Below are positions 49,010-58,537 of a stretch of 64,000 nucleotides of DNA, piece after piece. The notes beneath the pieces are model-generated. The model did not search any database and had not been told where the DNA came from. It saw only the letters and a program-made list of their open reading frames with translations. Where the stretch lies: positions 69,818-133,817 of the forward strand of contig CAKVCZ010000005.1 in assembly GCA_934726055.1 (NCBI GenBank), given 5' to 3'. The DNA is from an uncultured Candidatus Melainabacteria bacterium (GTDB lineage Bacteria; Cyanobacteriota; Vampirovibrionia; Gastranaerophilales; Gastranaerophilaceae). The translations under genes were made by a program, and so were the position numbers. Each line of letters starts with the position of its first letter. Position 1 is the stretch's first letter.

Positions 49010-50860
49010 ATGTTAAAGAAAATGATTAAGGAAAAACCATGGCATTTTGCTTTATGGGTTTTTGGTGTTGTAATTGCATTGACTATATTTACAATTTTAG
49101 CAAATACAGTTAACTTTAGCGATTTTATATCTAATACGGAAAATAAAACGTTTGATTCAAGGCAGATATTGTCTGTGAACAGTAAAATTAAAAAGCCAAA
49201 CAAGGATATTGTAATTGTTACAATAGATGATGCAAGTTACGAGTATTTAACTGCAAAATATGGTGAATGGCCTTTACCACGTGATGTTTATGCCGACTTA
49301 ATATATTTCTTGGAAAAACAAAATCCTGCATCAATTTCATTTGATTTAATGTTTGTTTCTTCGTTAAAAAGTAAATCAAATGCGGATGCAAAACTTGCAA
49401 AGGCTATGAGTTCTTATGATAATATCTTAACAGGTATGAACTTTGATGATATGTCTTATGAAGTTCGTCAACCTGTAGATCTACCGGCAAGATTACAAAT
49501 TACAGTCGATAATAAGTCTGATGTCGATTTCCAAAATTTGACTTTTACTAATTGCAGACCTATTTTATCTCAAATAATTAATAGCAATACAAAAATTGGT
49601 ATTTTGAATATAGTACGTTCTTCAGATGGTATTATCAGAGAGTTTCCTGCTGTTGTAAAATACCAAAACGGCTATTATCCAAATCTTGCTTTTGCAACGG
49701 CTCTTACATATCAATCAAAAGTAGATAAAAAGCCTTATAATGCAATTACCATTGACAGAAAATCTAACATAAAAGTATGTAATAAAAAACTTCCGATGAA
49801 TTTAGATGGTGGTTTGATTTTAAATTGGTATGGTCGTTCAGGCGAAACTTACGAGCATATTCCTTTATATAAACTTGTAAAATTAATGAACGGCGAAAAA
49901 ATAAAAGAACAATATGACTTTACAAATAAAATTATATTTGTTGGTACTACTGCAACAAGTATGGCAGATGTAAAAAGTGTTCCAATTACAGGTGCAGGTG
50001 AAACTTATCCTGGAGTTGAAATTTATGCAACGTTTATGAATAATTTTATTGATAATAATTTTATTAAAAAAGCAACTCCTGTTACCAATGGTATTATAAC
50101 TTTGTTATTAGCGGTATTAGTTGGTTTTGTAGTATTTAGAACCAGCTCCACATCAATTGCAATATCAACTGCTCTATTGACAGGAATAGGTTATTCTTTA
50201 TTAACATATTTAGCTATGGTTGTTGCAAATGTGTGGTTAGACATTGTTATTCCGATAACTTCAATTGTATTAGCTTTTGTTGTTGCTTATGTTGTTAAGT
50301 ACATTATAAAATCAAGAGATTTTGAACAACAATACAAATTGGCTACAACCGACGGTTTAACTGAGCTTTATAACCACAGATATTTCCAAGATCAAATGAG
50401 AATGCAAATTGCACATTGTGACAGATATGGAAGTCAGTTCTCTATGATTATTGTAGATATTGATCATTTCAAGAGTTTTAATGATACTTACGGACACCAA
50501 GCAGGCGATGCTGTTTTGAAACAAGTTGCTCAAACATTGAAAAATAATTCTCGTTTAACTGATATCGTTTGCAGATATGGTGGTGAAGAAATGAGTATTA
50601 TTTTAACAAATATTGATAAAGAAGAAGCTATAATGAAGGCTCAAAGAGTTTGTCAGGCTGTGGCAGAAAGAGTTTTCAAAATAAGTGCGACACAAACTGT
50701 TAATGTTACTATTAGCGTAGGTGTTTCAACTTATCCGGAAGATGGTGCTACTCCTCAAGAAATTATTGAAGTTGCAGACCAAGGTTTGTATTATGCAAAA
50801 GAACATGGTCGTAACCAAGTTGGTTTAGCAGTTTATAATTCTAATACTTCATTAAAATAA
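49010..50860 (+). CDS. CHASE2-GGDEF diguanylate cyclase
   Basis: 616 residues. N-terminal membrane helix (about 13-35), extracytoplasmic CHASE2 sensor (about 40-345) with DIVIVTIDDASYEYL and GTTATSMADVKSVPITGAGETYPGVE, three membrane helices (about 355-430), then a GGDEF domain with DGLTELYNHRYFQ, VDIDHFKSFNDTYGHQAGD and active site GGEEM. An allosteric inhibition site RLTD lies exactly five residues before GGEEM, so product feedback is likely. It would make c-di-GMP in response to an outside signal; no PilZ or EAL protein is in the window, but an MshEN-type receptor is at 24.8 kb. Confidence 0.92.
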   Translation: MLKKMIKEKPWHFALWVFGVVIALTIFTILANTVNFSDFISNTENKTFDSRQILSVNSKIKKPNKDIVIVTIDDASYEYLTAKYGEWPLPRDVYADLIYFLEKQNPASISFDLMFVSSLKSKSNADAKLAKAMSSYDNILTGMNFDDMSYEVRQPVDLPARLQITVDNKSDVDFQNLTFTNCRPILSQIINSNTKIGILNIVRSSDGIIREFPAVVKYQNGYYPNLAFATALTYQSKVDKKPYNAITIDRKSNIKVCNKKLPMNLDGGLILNWYGRSGETYEHIPLYKLVKLMNGEKIKEQYDFTNKIIFVGTTATSMADVKSVPITGAGETYPGVEIYATFMNNFIDNNFIKKATPVTNGIITLLLAVLVGFVVFRTSSTSIAISTALLTGIGYSLLTYLAMVVANVWLDIVIPITSIVLAFVVAYVVKYIIKSRDFEQQYKLATTDGLTELYNHRYFQDQMRMQIAHCDRYGSQFSMIIVDIDHFKSFNDTYGHQAGDAVLKQVAQTLKNNSRLTDIVCRYGGEEMSIILTNIDKEEAIMKAQRVCQAVAERVFKISATQTVNVTISVGVSTYPEDGATPQEIIEVADQGLYYAKEHGRNQVGLAVYNSNTSLK

Positions 50861-50883
50861 TTATAAAATGAAATAATAATCAT

Positions 50884-50916
50884 AAAAATAGCAGATATCA
50901 CATCTGCTATTTTTTT
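50884..50916. terminator. bidirectional terminator, cyclase / dgt
   Basis: AAAAATAGCAGAT pairs with ATCTGCTATTTTT over 13 base pairs between convergent genes, A-run on one side, T-run on the other. Confidence 0.85.
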
Positions 50917-51946
50917 ATTTAATTGCTGATTCGTTATTTTTATTAATGAGTCTAAAAATAGCATCATCCATGTTTTTAGATTGAATAGAATTAGGTATAA
51001 ACAGATCTTTAAATCTTTCTATGGCGTATTGATCAGTCATTCCTGATATGTAGTCAACAACTATTCTTTGAATTGAATTGTGTTCAATTTTATTTTCCAG
51101 AAAGTTTGTATAGTAATTGTATAATTCGCATACAATTCTTGCGGTTTTTTTCTCTTCAAGTTTTGCAGGTGAATCTATATAAACGTTTTTAAACATCCAT
51201 TCTCGAAGTTTTGTTGTATAAGCCCAACATTCTTCACTCATGGATATTTTTGGTTTATCAAAAGAATTACAAACAATATCGTTAATCATTTTACTTAGTC
51301 TTTGTCTTTGATTTGATGAAAAATAGTCTTTGCATTCTTTTGGTAAGTCTTCTTCAGAAATAATATTTGCTCTAATTGAGTCATCAATGTCGTGATTAAT
51401 GTATGCAATTTTATCTGCAAGTTGAACCACTTGGGCTTCGCAGGTATGTGGTTCAAGTCCCCAAGAATGCGTATAAATTCCATCAATAGTTTCTTGGCAG
51501 AGGTTTAAATTTTCCAAGTATTCAACGACTCTAACGCTTTGTTCATTATGTCTGAATCCACCTTCTACAAGATGATTTAGGACTCCTTCTCCGCAGTGTC
51601 CAAATGGAGTATGTCCCAAATCGTGACCAAGAGCAATTGCTTCTGTTAAATCTTCATTTAAAGCCAAGGCTCTAGCTATTGTTCTTGCTATTTGAGATAC
51701 TTCAAGTGTGTGAGTTAATCTTGTTCTAAAATGATCGTCAAAAGGTGCCAAAAATACTTGTGTCTTGTGCTTTAATCTTCTAAAAGCTTTAGAGTGTATT
51801 ATTCTGTCCCTATCACGTTGAAAGTCTGTTCGAATATTGCATTCATCAACAGGTTCTTTTCTTCCTTTTGTGAATTTGCTTTTTGTTGCATATTTACTTA
51901 AATTATCAATTTCTAATTGTTCTAAACGTTCTTTGATATTCTCCAT
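50915..51946 (-). CDS. dgt: dGTP triphosphohydrolase family protein (HD domain)
   Basis: 343 residues. Hydrolyses dNTPs, commonly dGTP, to nucleoside and triphosphate. HD metal site: H in RTRLTHTLEVSQIA, HD in AIALGHDLGHTPFGHCGE, and D in LADKIAYINHDIDD. N-terminal DFQRDRDRIIHSKAFRRLKHKTQV is typical. The short form resembles the dGTPase-like subfamily with relaxed substrate use. Divergent from the aminotransferase gene, 77 bases apart. Confidence 0.9.
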   Translation of the reverse strand: MENIKERLEQLEIDNLSKYATKSKFTKGRKEPVDECNIRTDFQRDRDRIIHSKAFRRLKHKTQVFLAPFDDHFRTRLTHTLEVSQIARTIARALALNEDLTEAIALGHDLGHTPFGHCGEGVLNHLVEGGFRHNEQSVRVVEYLENLNLCQETIDGIYTHSWGLEPHTCEAQVVQLADKIAYINHDIDDSIRANIISEEDLPKECKDYFSSNQRQRLSKMINDIVCNSFDKPKISMSEECWAYTTKLREWMFKNVYIDSPAKLEEKKTARIVCELYNYYTNFLENKIEHNSIQRIVVDYISGMTDQYAIERFKDLFIPNSIQSKNMDDAIFRLINKNNESAIK

Positions 51947-52023
51947 AGTATTTTTATATTATCCTAATTTTAAAATTTATGCTATAATCATAACAACAAA
52001 ACCATGCATATAAAGGATAGACT

Positions 52024-53262
52024 ATGAAACAATTTTTTAATGAGTTTGCTGCAAGTATTGATACATATATAATGTTTAAAATAAAAGAAAAAACAGAGTT
52101 ATTAAGAGAAGAATTAACGAAAAAGAACCGAGCTCCAATTTCTCTTTCAATGGGTGCTCCTACAATAAATCCACCTGAAGAGCTTGTTCAAAGTTTAAAA
52201 GATGCTCTAAAAACAAAAGGAGTTCATACATATTCGACTCCAAAAGGTGAGAAGTATTTACTGGAGGCTATTAAAACCAGAATGAAACGTCGTTTTGGTG
52301 TAGAGATTGAGTTAAATGAAATTTGTTCTCTTTTAGGTTCAAAAGAAGGCATTGCAAATTTAATCAGAGGCATAATAACCCCGACTCATAATGAAGAAGA
52401 TAAGGATATTATAATGGTTCCGGATCCATCGTATGCTTCATATTCTGAAATGGTGAAGGTTTCTGGTGGTAGAGTTTATTCAATTCCGCTAACAGCTGAA
52501 AATAATTATATGCCAAATATTGAAAATGTTTTTGAACAGTTAAAAAAAGAGGGGTATTCCCAAGATAAAGTTAAAGCATTGATAGTAAATTATCCTAATA
52601 ATCCATTGGGAGCAACTTGTAATAAAGCATATTTGAAATCAATTGTTGATTTTTGCATAAAACACGAAATTTTGTTAATTTCAGATGCGGCGTATGTTGA
52701 TATTTTCTTTGAGGGAGAAAATAAACCTTCAAGCGTTTTGGAAATAGAAAATGCAAAAGATATTGCAGTTGAATTTCATAGTTTTTCAAAACCTTATGCA
52801 ATGACAGGTTGGAGAATTGGTTGGGTTTGCGGTAATTATGAAGTTGTATCTCAATTTGCAAAATTGAAATCTACTATTGATTCAGGTATTTTTAAAGGAA
52901 TTCAAATAGCTGCATCTAAAATTTTAAATTCAAAAGAGGGTGATGATTTTATTGTTTGGGCAAATAATGAAATCAAAGCAAAATCGGATTATTTTGTAAA
53001 AGCTATAAAAGAAGAATTAAACTGGGATTTGGATGAAATTCCAACAGCAACATTTTATCACTGGTTAAAAATTCCAAAAAGGTATAAAACTTCGGAAGAA
53101 TTTTGTGATGATTTATTAAGAAAATCCGGAATTGTAATGGTTCCCGGAACTGCATTTGGAAAATACGGTGAAGGTCATGTAAGAGTTTCAATTGTATGCT
53201 CTATGGAAAAATTAAAAGAAGCAGTAAGTAGAATGAAGGAAGATGGATTTTTGTATCAATGA
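52024..53262 (+). CDS. class I/II PLP aminotransferase (aspartate / LL-diaminopimelate type)
   Basis: 412 residues, fold type I. PLP Lys in HSFSKPYAMTGWRIGW near residue 262; the cofactor-contacting NYPNNPLGATC near 190, SDAAYVDIFFEG near 220 and the C-terminal substrate Arg in GHVRVSIVC near 390. Family members act as aspartate or LL-diaminopimelate aminotransferases; since cyanobacterial relatives use the latter for lysine and peptidoglycan, that is plausible but not proven. Its stop overlaps the rlmD start by 4 bases. Confidence 0.85.
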   Translation: MKQFFNEFAASIDTYIMFKIKEKTELLREELTKKNRAPISLSMGAPTINPPEELVQSLKDALKTKGVHTYSTPKGEKYLLEAIKTRMKRRFGVEIELNEICSLLGSKEGIANLIRGIITPTHNEEDKDIIMVPDPSYASYSEMVKVSGGRVYSIPLTAENNYMPNIENVFEQLKKEGYSQDKVKALIVNYPNNPLGATCNKAYLKSIVDFCIKHEILLISDAAYVDIFFEGENKPSSVLEIENAKDIAVEFHSFSKPYAMTGWRIGWVCGNYEVVSQFAKLKSTIDSGIFKGIQIAASKILNSKEGDDFIVWANNEIKAKSDYFVKAIKEELNWDLDEIPTATFYHWLKIPKRYKTSEEFCDDLLRKSGIVMVPGTAFGKYGEGHVRVSIVCSMEKLKEAVSRMKEDGFLYQ

Positions 53263-54635
53263 ACATCGGGGATGAGTACAAAGTTTCCATAGAAAAACTT
53301 TCAAATTTAGGATTTGGTATTGCAAGAATTGACGGAATCGTTGTTTTTGTTGAAAATGCTTGTGTTGGCGACGAATTAAAAATTAAAATTACACAAAAAA
53401 AGAAAGCATTTGCTAATGCTATAATTGTTGATATTATAAATCCTTCGCAGCATCGAATAGAACCATTTTGCCCGATGCAAAAAGTTTGCGGAGCGTGTCA
53501 ATTACAATTTATTGATTACGATTATCAATTACAAATAAAACGTGAAATTGTTAAAGATACCTTACATTCAATCGGGGGAATTGATATAGAGATTCCTTTT
53601 CCAATAAAGAGTCCGGAAATAAAAGAGTATAGATGTAAAGTTCAGTATCCGATTGGGCAGACAAAAGTTTCAAAAAAAATTCTTGCAGGGTACTACAAGC
53701 AAAAATCGCATGAAATTGTCAATATAAAATATTGTCCAATACAGCCAAGAATATGTGATGATATAATAAATTTTATTCGCGAAAAGGCATTTGAGTTTGG
53801 TGTTAGCGGATACAATGAAAAAAAACATATTGGTGATTTGCGTCATGTTGTTATAAGACACTCAAAAGCAACAAATAAAAATTTAGTGATATTAGTTGTA
53901 AATGCGAAAAAAAGTTTTAAAAAAGTCGAAGATTTAGCTAATTCAATATATTCTCAATTTAAAGATGTTTGCGGTGTTTGCTTAAATTTTAATCCTCAGA
54001 AAACAAACTTGATACTGACAGAAAACTCTCAATTGATTGTTGGCAAGGATTTTGTAAAAGAACGAATATTAGATAAGACCTTTAGAATAGGGACGAATAG
54101 CTTTTTCCAAGTTAATCCGAAAAGTGCTGAAAACATTTTTGCGTATGTAAAGGATTATATAAAATTAAAATTTGAAAACCCTACACTATTAGATGCGTAT
54201 GCAGGAGTAACAACGTTTGGAATAGTGCTGTCAGATGTCTGCAAAAAGGTTGTGAGCGTTGAAGAATGTAAGGAAGCAGTAAGTATAGCGGATGAACTTT
54301 GCAAATTAAATAAAATTGACAATGTTGAACTCCATAACATGGATGCAGAAAAATTTTTTGAAAAAGAATTAAATACCAAAAAAAGAAAATTTGATGTATC
54401 AGTTATTGATCCGCCAAGAAAAGGTTCTACCGAAAAGACATTAGAATATCTTCTGTCGTTAACTAAAAATAAAATTATATACGTAAGTTGTAATCCTGCA
54501 ACATTAGCAAGAGATTTAAAATACTTAATATCAAAAGGAGCTAAAATTGAATCAATACAGCCTTTTGATATGTTTTGTCATACCTATCATATAGAAAATG
54601 TCGCCATAATAGATGTAAAAGAAGTTAACAAATAA
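53259..54635 (+). CDS. rlmD: 23S rRNA (uracil-5-)-methyltransferase, RlmD/RumA family
   Basis: 458 residues. TRAM RNA-binding domain (about 1-58), [4Fe-4S] cluster cysteines in CPMQKVCGACQLQF (near 70-83) plus a later Cys, SAM-binding LLDAYAGVTTFGIVLSD near 310, and catalytic loop YVSCNPATLARDLKYL near 405 with the nucleophile Cys. It makes m5U in rRNA or, in related subfamilies, in tRNA (TrmA-like); which site is modified here is uncertain. Coupled to the upstream aminotransferase gene. Confidence 0.9.
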   Translation: MNIGDEYKVSIEKLSNLGFGIARIDGIVVFVENACVGDELKIKITQKKKAFANAIIVDIINPSQHRIEPFCPMQKVCGACQLQFIDYDYQLQIKREIVKDTLHSIGGIDIEIPFPIKSPEIKEYRCKVQYPIGQTKVSKKILAGYYKQKSHEIVNIKYCPIQPRICDDIINFIREKAFEFGVSGYNEKKHIGDLRHVVIRHSKATNKNLVILVVNAKKSFKKVEDLANSIYSQFKDVCGVCLNFNPQKTNLILTENSQLIVGKDFVKERILDKTFRIGTNSFFQVNPKSAENIFAYVKDYIKLKFENPTLLDAYAGVTTFGIVLSDVCKKVVSVEECKEAVSIADELCKLNKIDNVELHNMDAEKFFEKELNTKKRKFDVSVIDPPRKGSTEKTLEYLLSLTKNKIIYVSCNPATLARDLKYLISKGAKIESIQPFDMFCHTYHIENVAIIDVKEVNK

Positions 54636-54704
54636 AAATTTTACTCGACTTTTTTTCATGTTTTTATTACGATGGAATCAAAGAAAGAATAAAAGGAGAA
54701 AAAT

Positions 54705-55205
54705 ATGCAAGTAATATTAAAAAAAGATGTTCAAAACTTAGGTGAACAAGGAGATTTAGTACAAGTTAAAGATGGTTATGCAAGAAATTACTTGTTGCCT
54801 CAAAATATTGCAGAAATTGCAACAACAGGTGCATTAAAAAATAGAGAACAAAATTTAGCTAGAATTCAAGCAAAACAAGAAAAATTACACCAAGAAGCTT
54901 TAGCAAAAGCAGAACAAATTGAAAAATTCGGTAAATTAGAATTGTCTGCAAAAGCTGGTGAATCAGGAAAATTGTTTGGTACAATTACAACTAAAAAGCT
55001 TTGCGAAGAGTTACAAGCAAAATCAGGTATTGAAGTTGATAGAAAAACAGTTTCATTAAATGCTCCAATTAATAAAATTGGTGAATATACAATGTTAATT
55101 AAGCTTACTTCAAAAGTTAAAACTGAATTAACAGTTGTTGTTACAGCATCTGAAGTATTAAAAGAAGAAATTGAAGAAGTTGCTGAAGAAACAACTGAAG
55201 CATAG
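54705..55205 (+). CDS. rplI: 50S ribosomal protein L9
   Basis: 166 residues, slightly longer than usual (about 150) because of an acidic tail (EEIEEVAEETTEA). N-terminal MQVILKKDVQNLGEQGDLV and KDGYARNYLLPQ, long connecting helix, C-terminal domain with GKLFGTITTKKL. Strong AAAGGAG ribosome-binding site. Own terminator downstream. It is not in the rpsF-rpsR context seen in many bacteria. Confidence 0.95.
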   Translation: MQVILKKDVQNLGEQGDLVQVKDGYARNYLLPQNIAEIATTGALKNREQNLARIQAKQEKLHQEALAKAEQIEKFGKLELSAKAGESGKLFGTITTKKLCEELQAKSGIEVDRKTVSLNAPINKIGEYTMLIKLTSKVKTELTVVVTASEVLKEEIEEVAEETTEA

Positions 55206-55210
55206 TTTAA

Positions 55211-55252
55211 AAAAGGCACAATTTGCAGAATTTGCATCTTTGTGCCTTTTTT
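55211..55252 (+). terminator. terminator of rplI
   Basis: AAAAGGCACA (55211-55220) pairs with TGTGCCTTTT (from 55241), followed by TTTTTT. An inner pair GCAGA/TTTGC-like region extends the stem only weakly. Confidence 0.85.
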
Positions 55253-55285
55253 GTATTTAAATAAAATATTAAGATTGGGATTGTA

Positions 55286-56359
55286 ATGGGTGTGGATAAA
55301 AATTTAAAAAATGAATGCTTGGCTATTGGTTCTTTGCCAAATACTGATGTTGAAAGTGCAATAGATATAGTAAAAAAATATTATAGTAATGTTCCATTTT
55401 GGCCTCAATTACCTAAAATATCAAGACATGAGGACATGACTTTTCAGTATCTTGAAAATATGCCGGGAATTGTTTTTGATGAAGAATTAGGTAAAGTTTA
55501 TCTTGATATGGAAAAAGAAACTTTTTCCGATGAGCTGGAAGAATTGTTTGTTACATATGAAGAAGTTTTGGCAGATATTAATTCTGGTTCTATTGATAAA
55601 TATGGTCTGACGGAACAATATTCAAAATCATTTAATCCATTTTTGCAATTTGTAGAAGATACAAAACCAAAGTTTGCTAAAGGACAAATAACAGGTCCGT
55701 TTACTCTTTCAACTTCGCTTACTGATAAAGAGAATAAATGTGCATATTATGATGAAACGCTAAGAGAAGTAATCGCAAAAACCTTGACTTTAAAAGCCTT
55801 GTGGCAAATTAAAGAAATAAAGAGAGTTTCACCCGAAACAACTCCGATAATCTTTATTGATGAACCAACTTTATCTCAACTTGGAACATCTGCTTATGTT
55901 ACAATTCCGCCAAAAGAAATTGTTGAAATGATAAAGGAAATTTCAGATTTGATAAAATCAAACGGGGCACTATCAGCAATTCATTGTTGCGGTAAGTGTG
56001 ATTGGTCCGTGCCAATTGAAGTTGGAATGAACATATTAAACTTTGATGCATTTTCTTTTGCTGAAAATATGAGTTTGTACGCTGATGAATTAAAACCATT
56101 CTTGGAAGAGGGTGGATTTTTAGCATGGGGAATTGTTCCGACTTTGGATAAAGAAGCGTTAAGCAATACTTCATTAGAAGAAATAAAGCAGAAATTTAAA
56201 GAGGCGAAAGATTTGCTAATACATAAAGGTTTAGATAAGGCTTTATTAGAAGAACATTCAATGATAAGTCCATCGTGCGGTTGTGGTTCATTAAGCGTGG
56301 AACTCGCTCAAAAAGCGATAAAACTTACAAAAGAATTATCCGAAAGTTTGAAAGGGTAG
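55286..56359 (+). CDS. MetE/UroD-superfamily methyltransferase-like protein
   Basis: 357-residue TIM-barrel protein related to the catalytic half of cobalamin-independent methionine synthase and to UroD-like corrinoid methyltransferases. GSLPNTDVESAIDIV at the start, GQITGPFTLS near 133, FIDEPTLSQLGTSAYV near 192, and probable zinc ligands in SAIHCCGKCDW (near 233) and SPSCGCGS (near 333). It lacks the MetE N-terminal domain. It heads a three-gene operon with a CooC-like ATPase and folD, which supports a one-carbon/methyl-transfer role; the methyl donor is unknown. Confidence 0.75.
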   Translation: MGVDKNLKNECLAIGSLPNTDVESAIDIVKKYYSNVPFWPQLPKISRHEDMTFQYLENMPGIVFDEELGKVYLDMEKETFSDELEELFVTYEEVLADINSGSIDKYGLTEQYSKSFNPFLQFVEDTKPKFAKGQITGPFTLSTSLTDKENKCAYYDETLREVIAKTLTLKALWQIKEIKRVSPETTPIIFIDEPTLSQLGTSAYVTIPPKEIVEMIKEISDLIKSNGALSAIHCCGKCDWSVPIEVGMNILNFDAFSFAENMSLYADELKPFLEEGGFLAWGIVPTLDKEALSNTSLEEIKQKFKEAKDLLIHKGLDKALLEEHSMISPSCGCGSLSVELAQKAIKLTKELSESLKG

Positions 56360-56362
56360 AAT

Positions 56363-57115
56363 TTGACAGTATCATTAGCAATTACAGGTAAAAGCGGCAG
56401 CGGTAAAACAACAATAACAAAAGCATTTTTGAGAATTTTTCAAGAATATTTTCCTGATAAATCTATTTTATTATTTGATAACGATTTAACAGCTGAGCTT
56501 GGTCATAGTTTTGGGATGGATATAAGAAATACCATATATGGTATTCGTAGTGGTAAGCACGAGTATAAAACAGGAATTCCTGAGGATATGACAAAGCAAG
56601 AATATATTGAGTGGGCATTAGAAGATATTGTTGAAGAAATTGATGATAATGTCGATATAATTACTTCTTGGTTAGTTTCATCTAAAGATTGTCGCTGTCC
56701 TATTACAAAGCAAATAAATGATGCTCTTGTAAAATTTGTAAATCAATATGATATTGTTATTTTTGATTGCGAATTTGATTTGAAATACTTGAATCAATTG
56801 GTGGATGTTGATATTGATTCAACAATAATTGTTACAAATCCAAGCGAAGATTCAATGAAATTGGCAAAAAGAATTGAAGAATTTTCAGGCAAATATGCTG
56901 CTGGCGGGCAGTTGGGGGTTGTGTTAAACAAAGTAGAAAACAGAGAAATGGGTGCTGTTTTTGAAATGTTAAAGCGAAATGAATTGGAAGTTTTAGGGGT
57001 AATTCCAAAAGACTTAAATTTGATAAAATCTCCAATAAACAAAGATTCTGAAGTCGTTCAGGAGGCTATAAAACAATTCTATTTCAGATTAAATCTACCG
57101 CAAAAAAAGGTGTAA
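56363..57115 (+). CDS. CooC/MinD-like P-loop ATPase
   Basis: 250 residues. P-loop AITGKSGSGKTTITKAFL at residues 6-23, a switch-like DCEFDLKYLNQLVDVD near 134, VTNPSEDSMKLAKRIEE near 156 and GVVLNKVENRE near 186, as in ParA/MinD-superfamily ATPases; CooC inserts nickel into CO dehydrogenase. The usual deviant Walker Lys near the start of the P-loop is in GKSGSGKT. TTG start with AAGGG 7-8 bases upstream. Between the MetE-like gene (3 bases) and folD (5 bases). A metallocentre or corrinoid-protein activation role is inferred from context only. Confidence 0.7.
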   Translation: MTVSLAITGKSGSGKTTITKAFLRIFQEYFPDKSILLFDNDLTAELGHSFGMDIRNTIYGIRSGKHEYKTGIPEDMTKQEYIEWALEDIVEEIDDNVDIITSWLVSSKDCRCPITKQINDALVKFVNQYDIVIFDCEFDLKYLNQLVDVDIDSTIIVTNPSEDSMKLAKRIEEFSGKYAAGGQLGVVLNKVENREMGAVFEMLKRNELEVLGVIPKDLNLIKSPINKDSEVVQEAIKQFYFRLNLPQKKV

Positions 57116-57120
57116 ATTAA

Positions 57121-57960
57121 ATGGCAACAATAATTGATGGAAAAGCTGTCTCAGCAAAAATATTAGAAAATTTATCAAGTGAAATAAAAAATTTGCAAGA
57201 AAAGCCACATCTTGTTGTAATTCAGGTGGGTGATAATCCTGCAAGTAATATTTATGTTGGTTTAAAAAAGAAAAAAGCTGAAGCAATTGGTATAAAATCT
57301 ACTGTAATAAAATATGATGAAGATATTACAGAACAAGAATTAATAAAAAAAATAGAAGACCTAAATTCTGATTCAAATGTGCATGCTTTGTTAGTTCAAT
57401 TACCGTTGCCAAAGCACATAAAAGAAACAAATATAATAAAAAGTATATCTCCTAAAAAAGATGTGGATGGTTTTACCGCACAAAATACGGGCGATTTGTT
57501 AAATGGGCTTATCCCATGTGCTTATTCTTGTACCCCTAAGGGCGTTTTACGATTACTAAAAGAATATAATATTGAAATATCCGGTAAACATGCGGTTGTT
57601 GTAGGTCGTTCTAACATTGTAGGAAAGCCTTTAGCAATAATGCTCTTAAATAATAATGCAACAGTTACAATTTGTCATTCTAAAACTCAGAATTTATCTC
57701 AAATAACTACCCAAGCAGATATTTTAATTTCTGCTGTTGGTAAAAAAGTTATATTTAAAGATATGGTAAAAAAGGATGCTGTTGTTATTGATGTCGGAAT
57801 ATTTAAAGATGAAAATAATAAAACAACAGGTGATGTGGATTTTGATTCAGTAAAAGATGTTGCGAGTTATATTACTCCTGTTCCGGGTGGAGTGGGCCCT
57901 ATGACAATAGCAAGTTTGATGGAAAATACGGTTGAATTATACAAGTTACAAAAACGCTAA
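57121..57960 (+). CDS. folD: bifunctional methylenetetrahydrofolate dehydrogenase/cyclohydrolase
   Basis: Interconverts methylene-, methenyl- and formyl-tetrahydrofolate. 279 residues. Catalytic Y-x3-K in SNIYVGLKKKKAEAIG near residue 38-52, LLVQLPLPKHI near 83, PKKDVDGFTAQNTGDL near 103, Rossmann AVVVGRSNIVGKPLA near 158, and C-terminal YITPVPGGVGPMTIASLMEN. Third gene of the one-carbon operon; a strong hairpin terminator follows. Confidence 0.95.
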   Translation: MATIIDGKAVSAKILENLSSEIKNLQEKPHLVVIQVGDNPASNIYVGLKKKKAEAIGIKSTVIKYDEDITEQELIKKIEDLNSDSNVHALLVQLPLPKHIKETNIIKSISPKKDVDGFTAQNTGDLLNGLIPCAYSCTPKGVLRLLKEYNIEISGKHAVVVGRSNIVGKPLAIMLLNNNATVTICHSKTQNLSQITTQADILISAVGKKVIFKDMVKKDAVVIDVGIFKDENNKTTGDVDFDSVKDVASYITPVPGGVGPMTIASLMENTVELYKLQKR

Positions 57961-57998
57961 AAAAAACAGGATTTGCTTTTCGCAATCCTGTTTTTTTT
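57961..57998. terminator. bidirectional terminator, folD / coiled-coil gene
   Basis: ACAGGATTTGC-TTTT-CGCAATCCTGT (one mismatch) with A-run before and eight T after, between convergent genes. Confidence 0.88.
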
Positions 57999-58013
57999 CT
58001 AATATGTATTATT

Positions 58014-58349
58014 CTATCCGCCAAAGCACCAAAATTTAGTTGCTTCTCCAATTCCATCTTTCTCGAGTGTTGAAAAGTTTTCCATTTCTTGTTTAATGGT
58101 GTCTATTTCAACATCCAAATTATCCAATCTAAGTTCGCATTCGTTATCATATTCAACCAAATCTTGATAATCATCGCTTTGTTTAATTTCAGCCAATAAA
58201 TCTTTATCTCCACCGGCTTCTTTTTCCATTCGAGCAATGTCTTCAACTGCTTGGTTTCTGTCTATACCAATACACATTTCTTCGTGGGTTGCTTTTGCAA
58301 GTTCTTTTCTTAGATAGTCGAGCTGTACTTTAGACGATACTATATTCAT
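58014..58349 (-). CDS. small coiled-coil protein (111 residues) with terminal FWCFGG
   Basis: Unrecognised family. Helical throughout (VQLDYLRKELAKATHEEM, LRLDNLDVEIDTIKQEMENF), no signal peptide, ends GEATKFWCFGG. It is clearly related to the protein at 59335: both share YQDLV-x-YD, then L-D-x-L-x-x-E-[IL]-D-x-[IL]-K, an F about 20 residues from the end, a G-[IV] step, and K-[FW]-x-C-F-G at the C-terminus. GAGGT lies 9-10 bases before the ATG. It is transcribed away from the neighbouring pilin gene. Confidence 0.75.
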   Translation of the reverse strand: MNIVSSKVQLDYLRKELAKATHEEMCIGIDRNQAVEDIARMEKEAGGDKDLLAEIKQSDDYQDLVEYDNECELRLDNLDVEIDTIKQEMENFSTLEKDGIGEATKFWCFGG

Positions 58350-58537
58350 ATATATTACCTCACATCATTATCACATTTACTGTATCGGTATATAATCAGT
58401 GTTTCTTAAGAAAATTTTTAGATATTGTTACAAAATTTAATATAATAAAAATTTATTATTGAATAAGATAAAAAAATTTGTTATTCTGTATATGAGAAGA
58501 TGAAGCGATTGTTGTTATTATAAGTGAGCAAATTTAG

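Noticed and set aside
54866..55237. 123-residue minus-strand frame
   Set aside because: Antisense to rplI, and it would start inside the rplI terminator.
55205..55300. SAM or cobalamin riboswitch ahead of the MetE-like gene
   Set aside because: Only about 30 bases lie between the rplI terminator and the ATG, too short for any known riboswitch of these classes.
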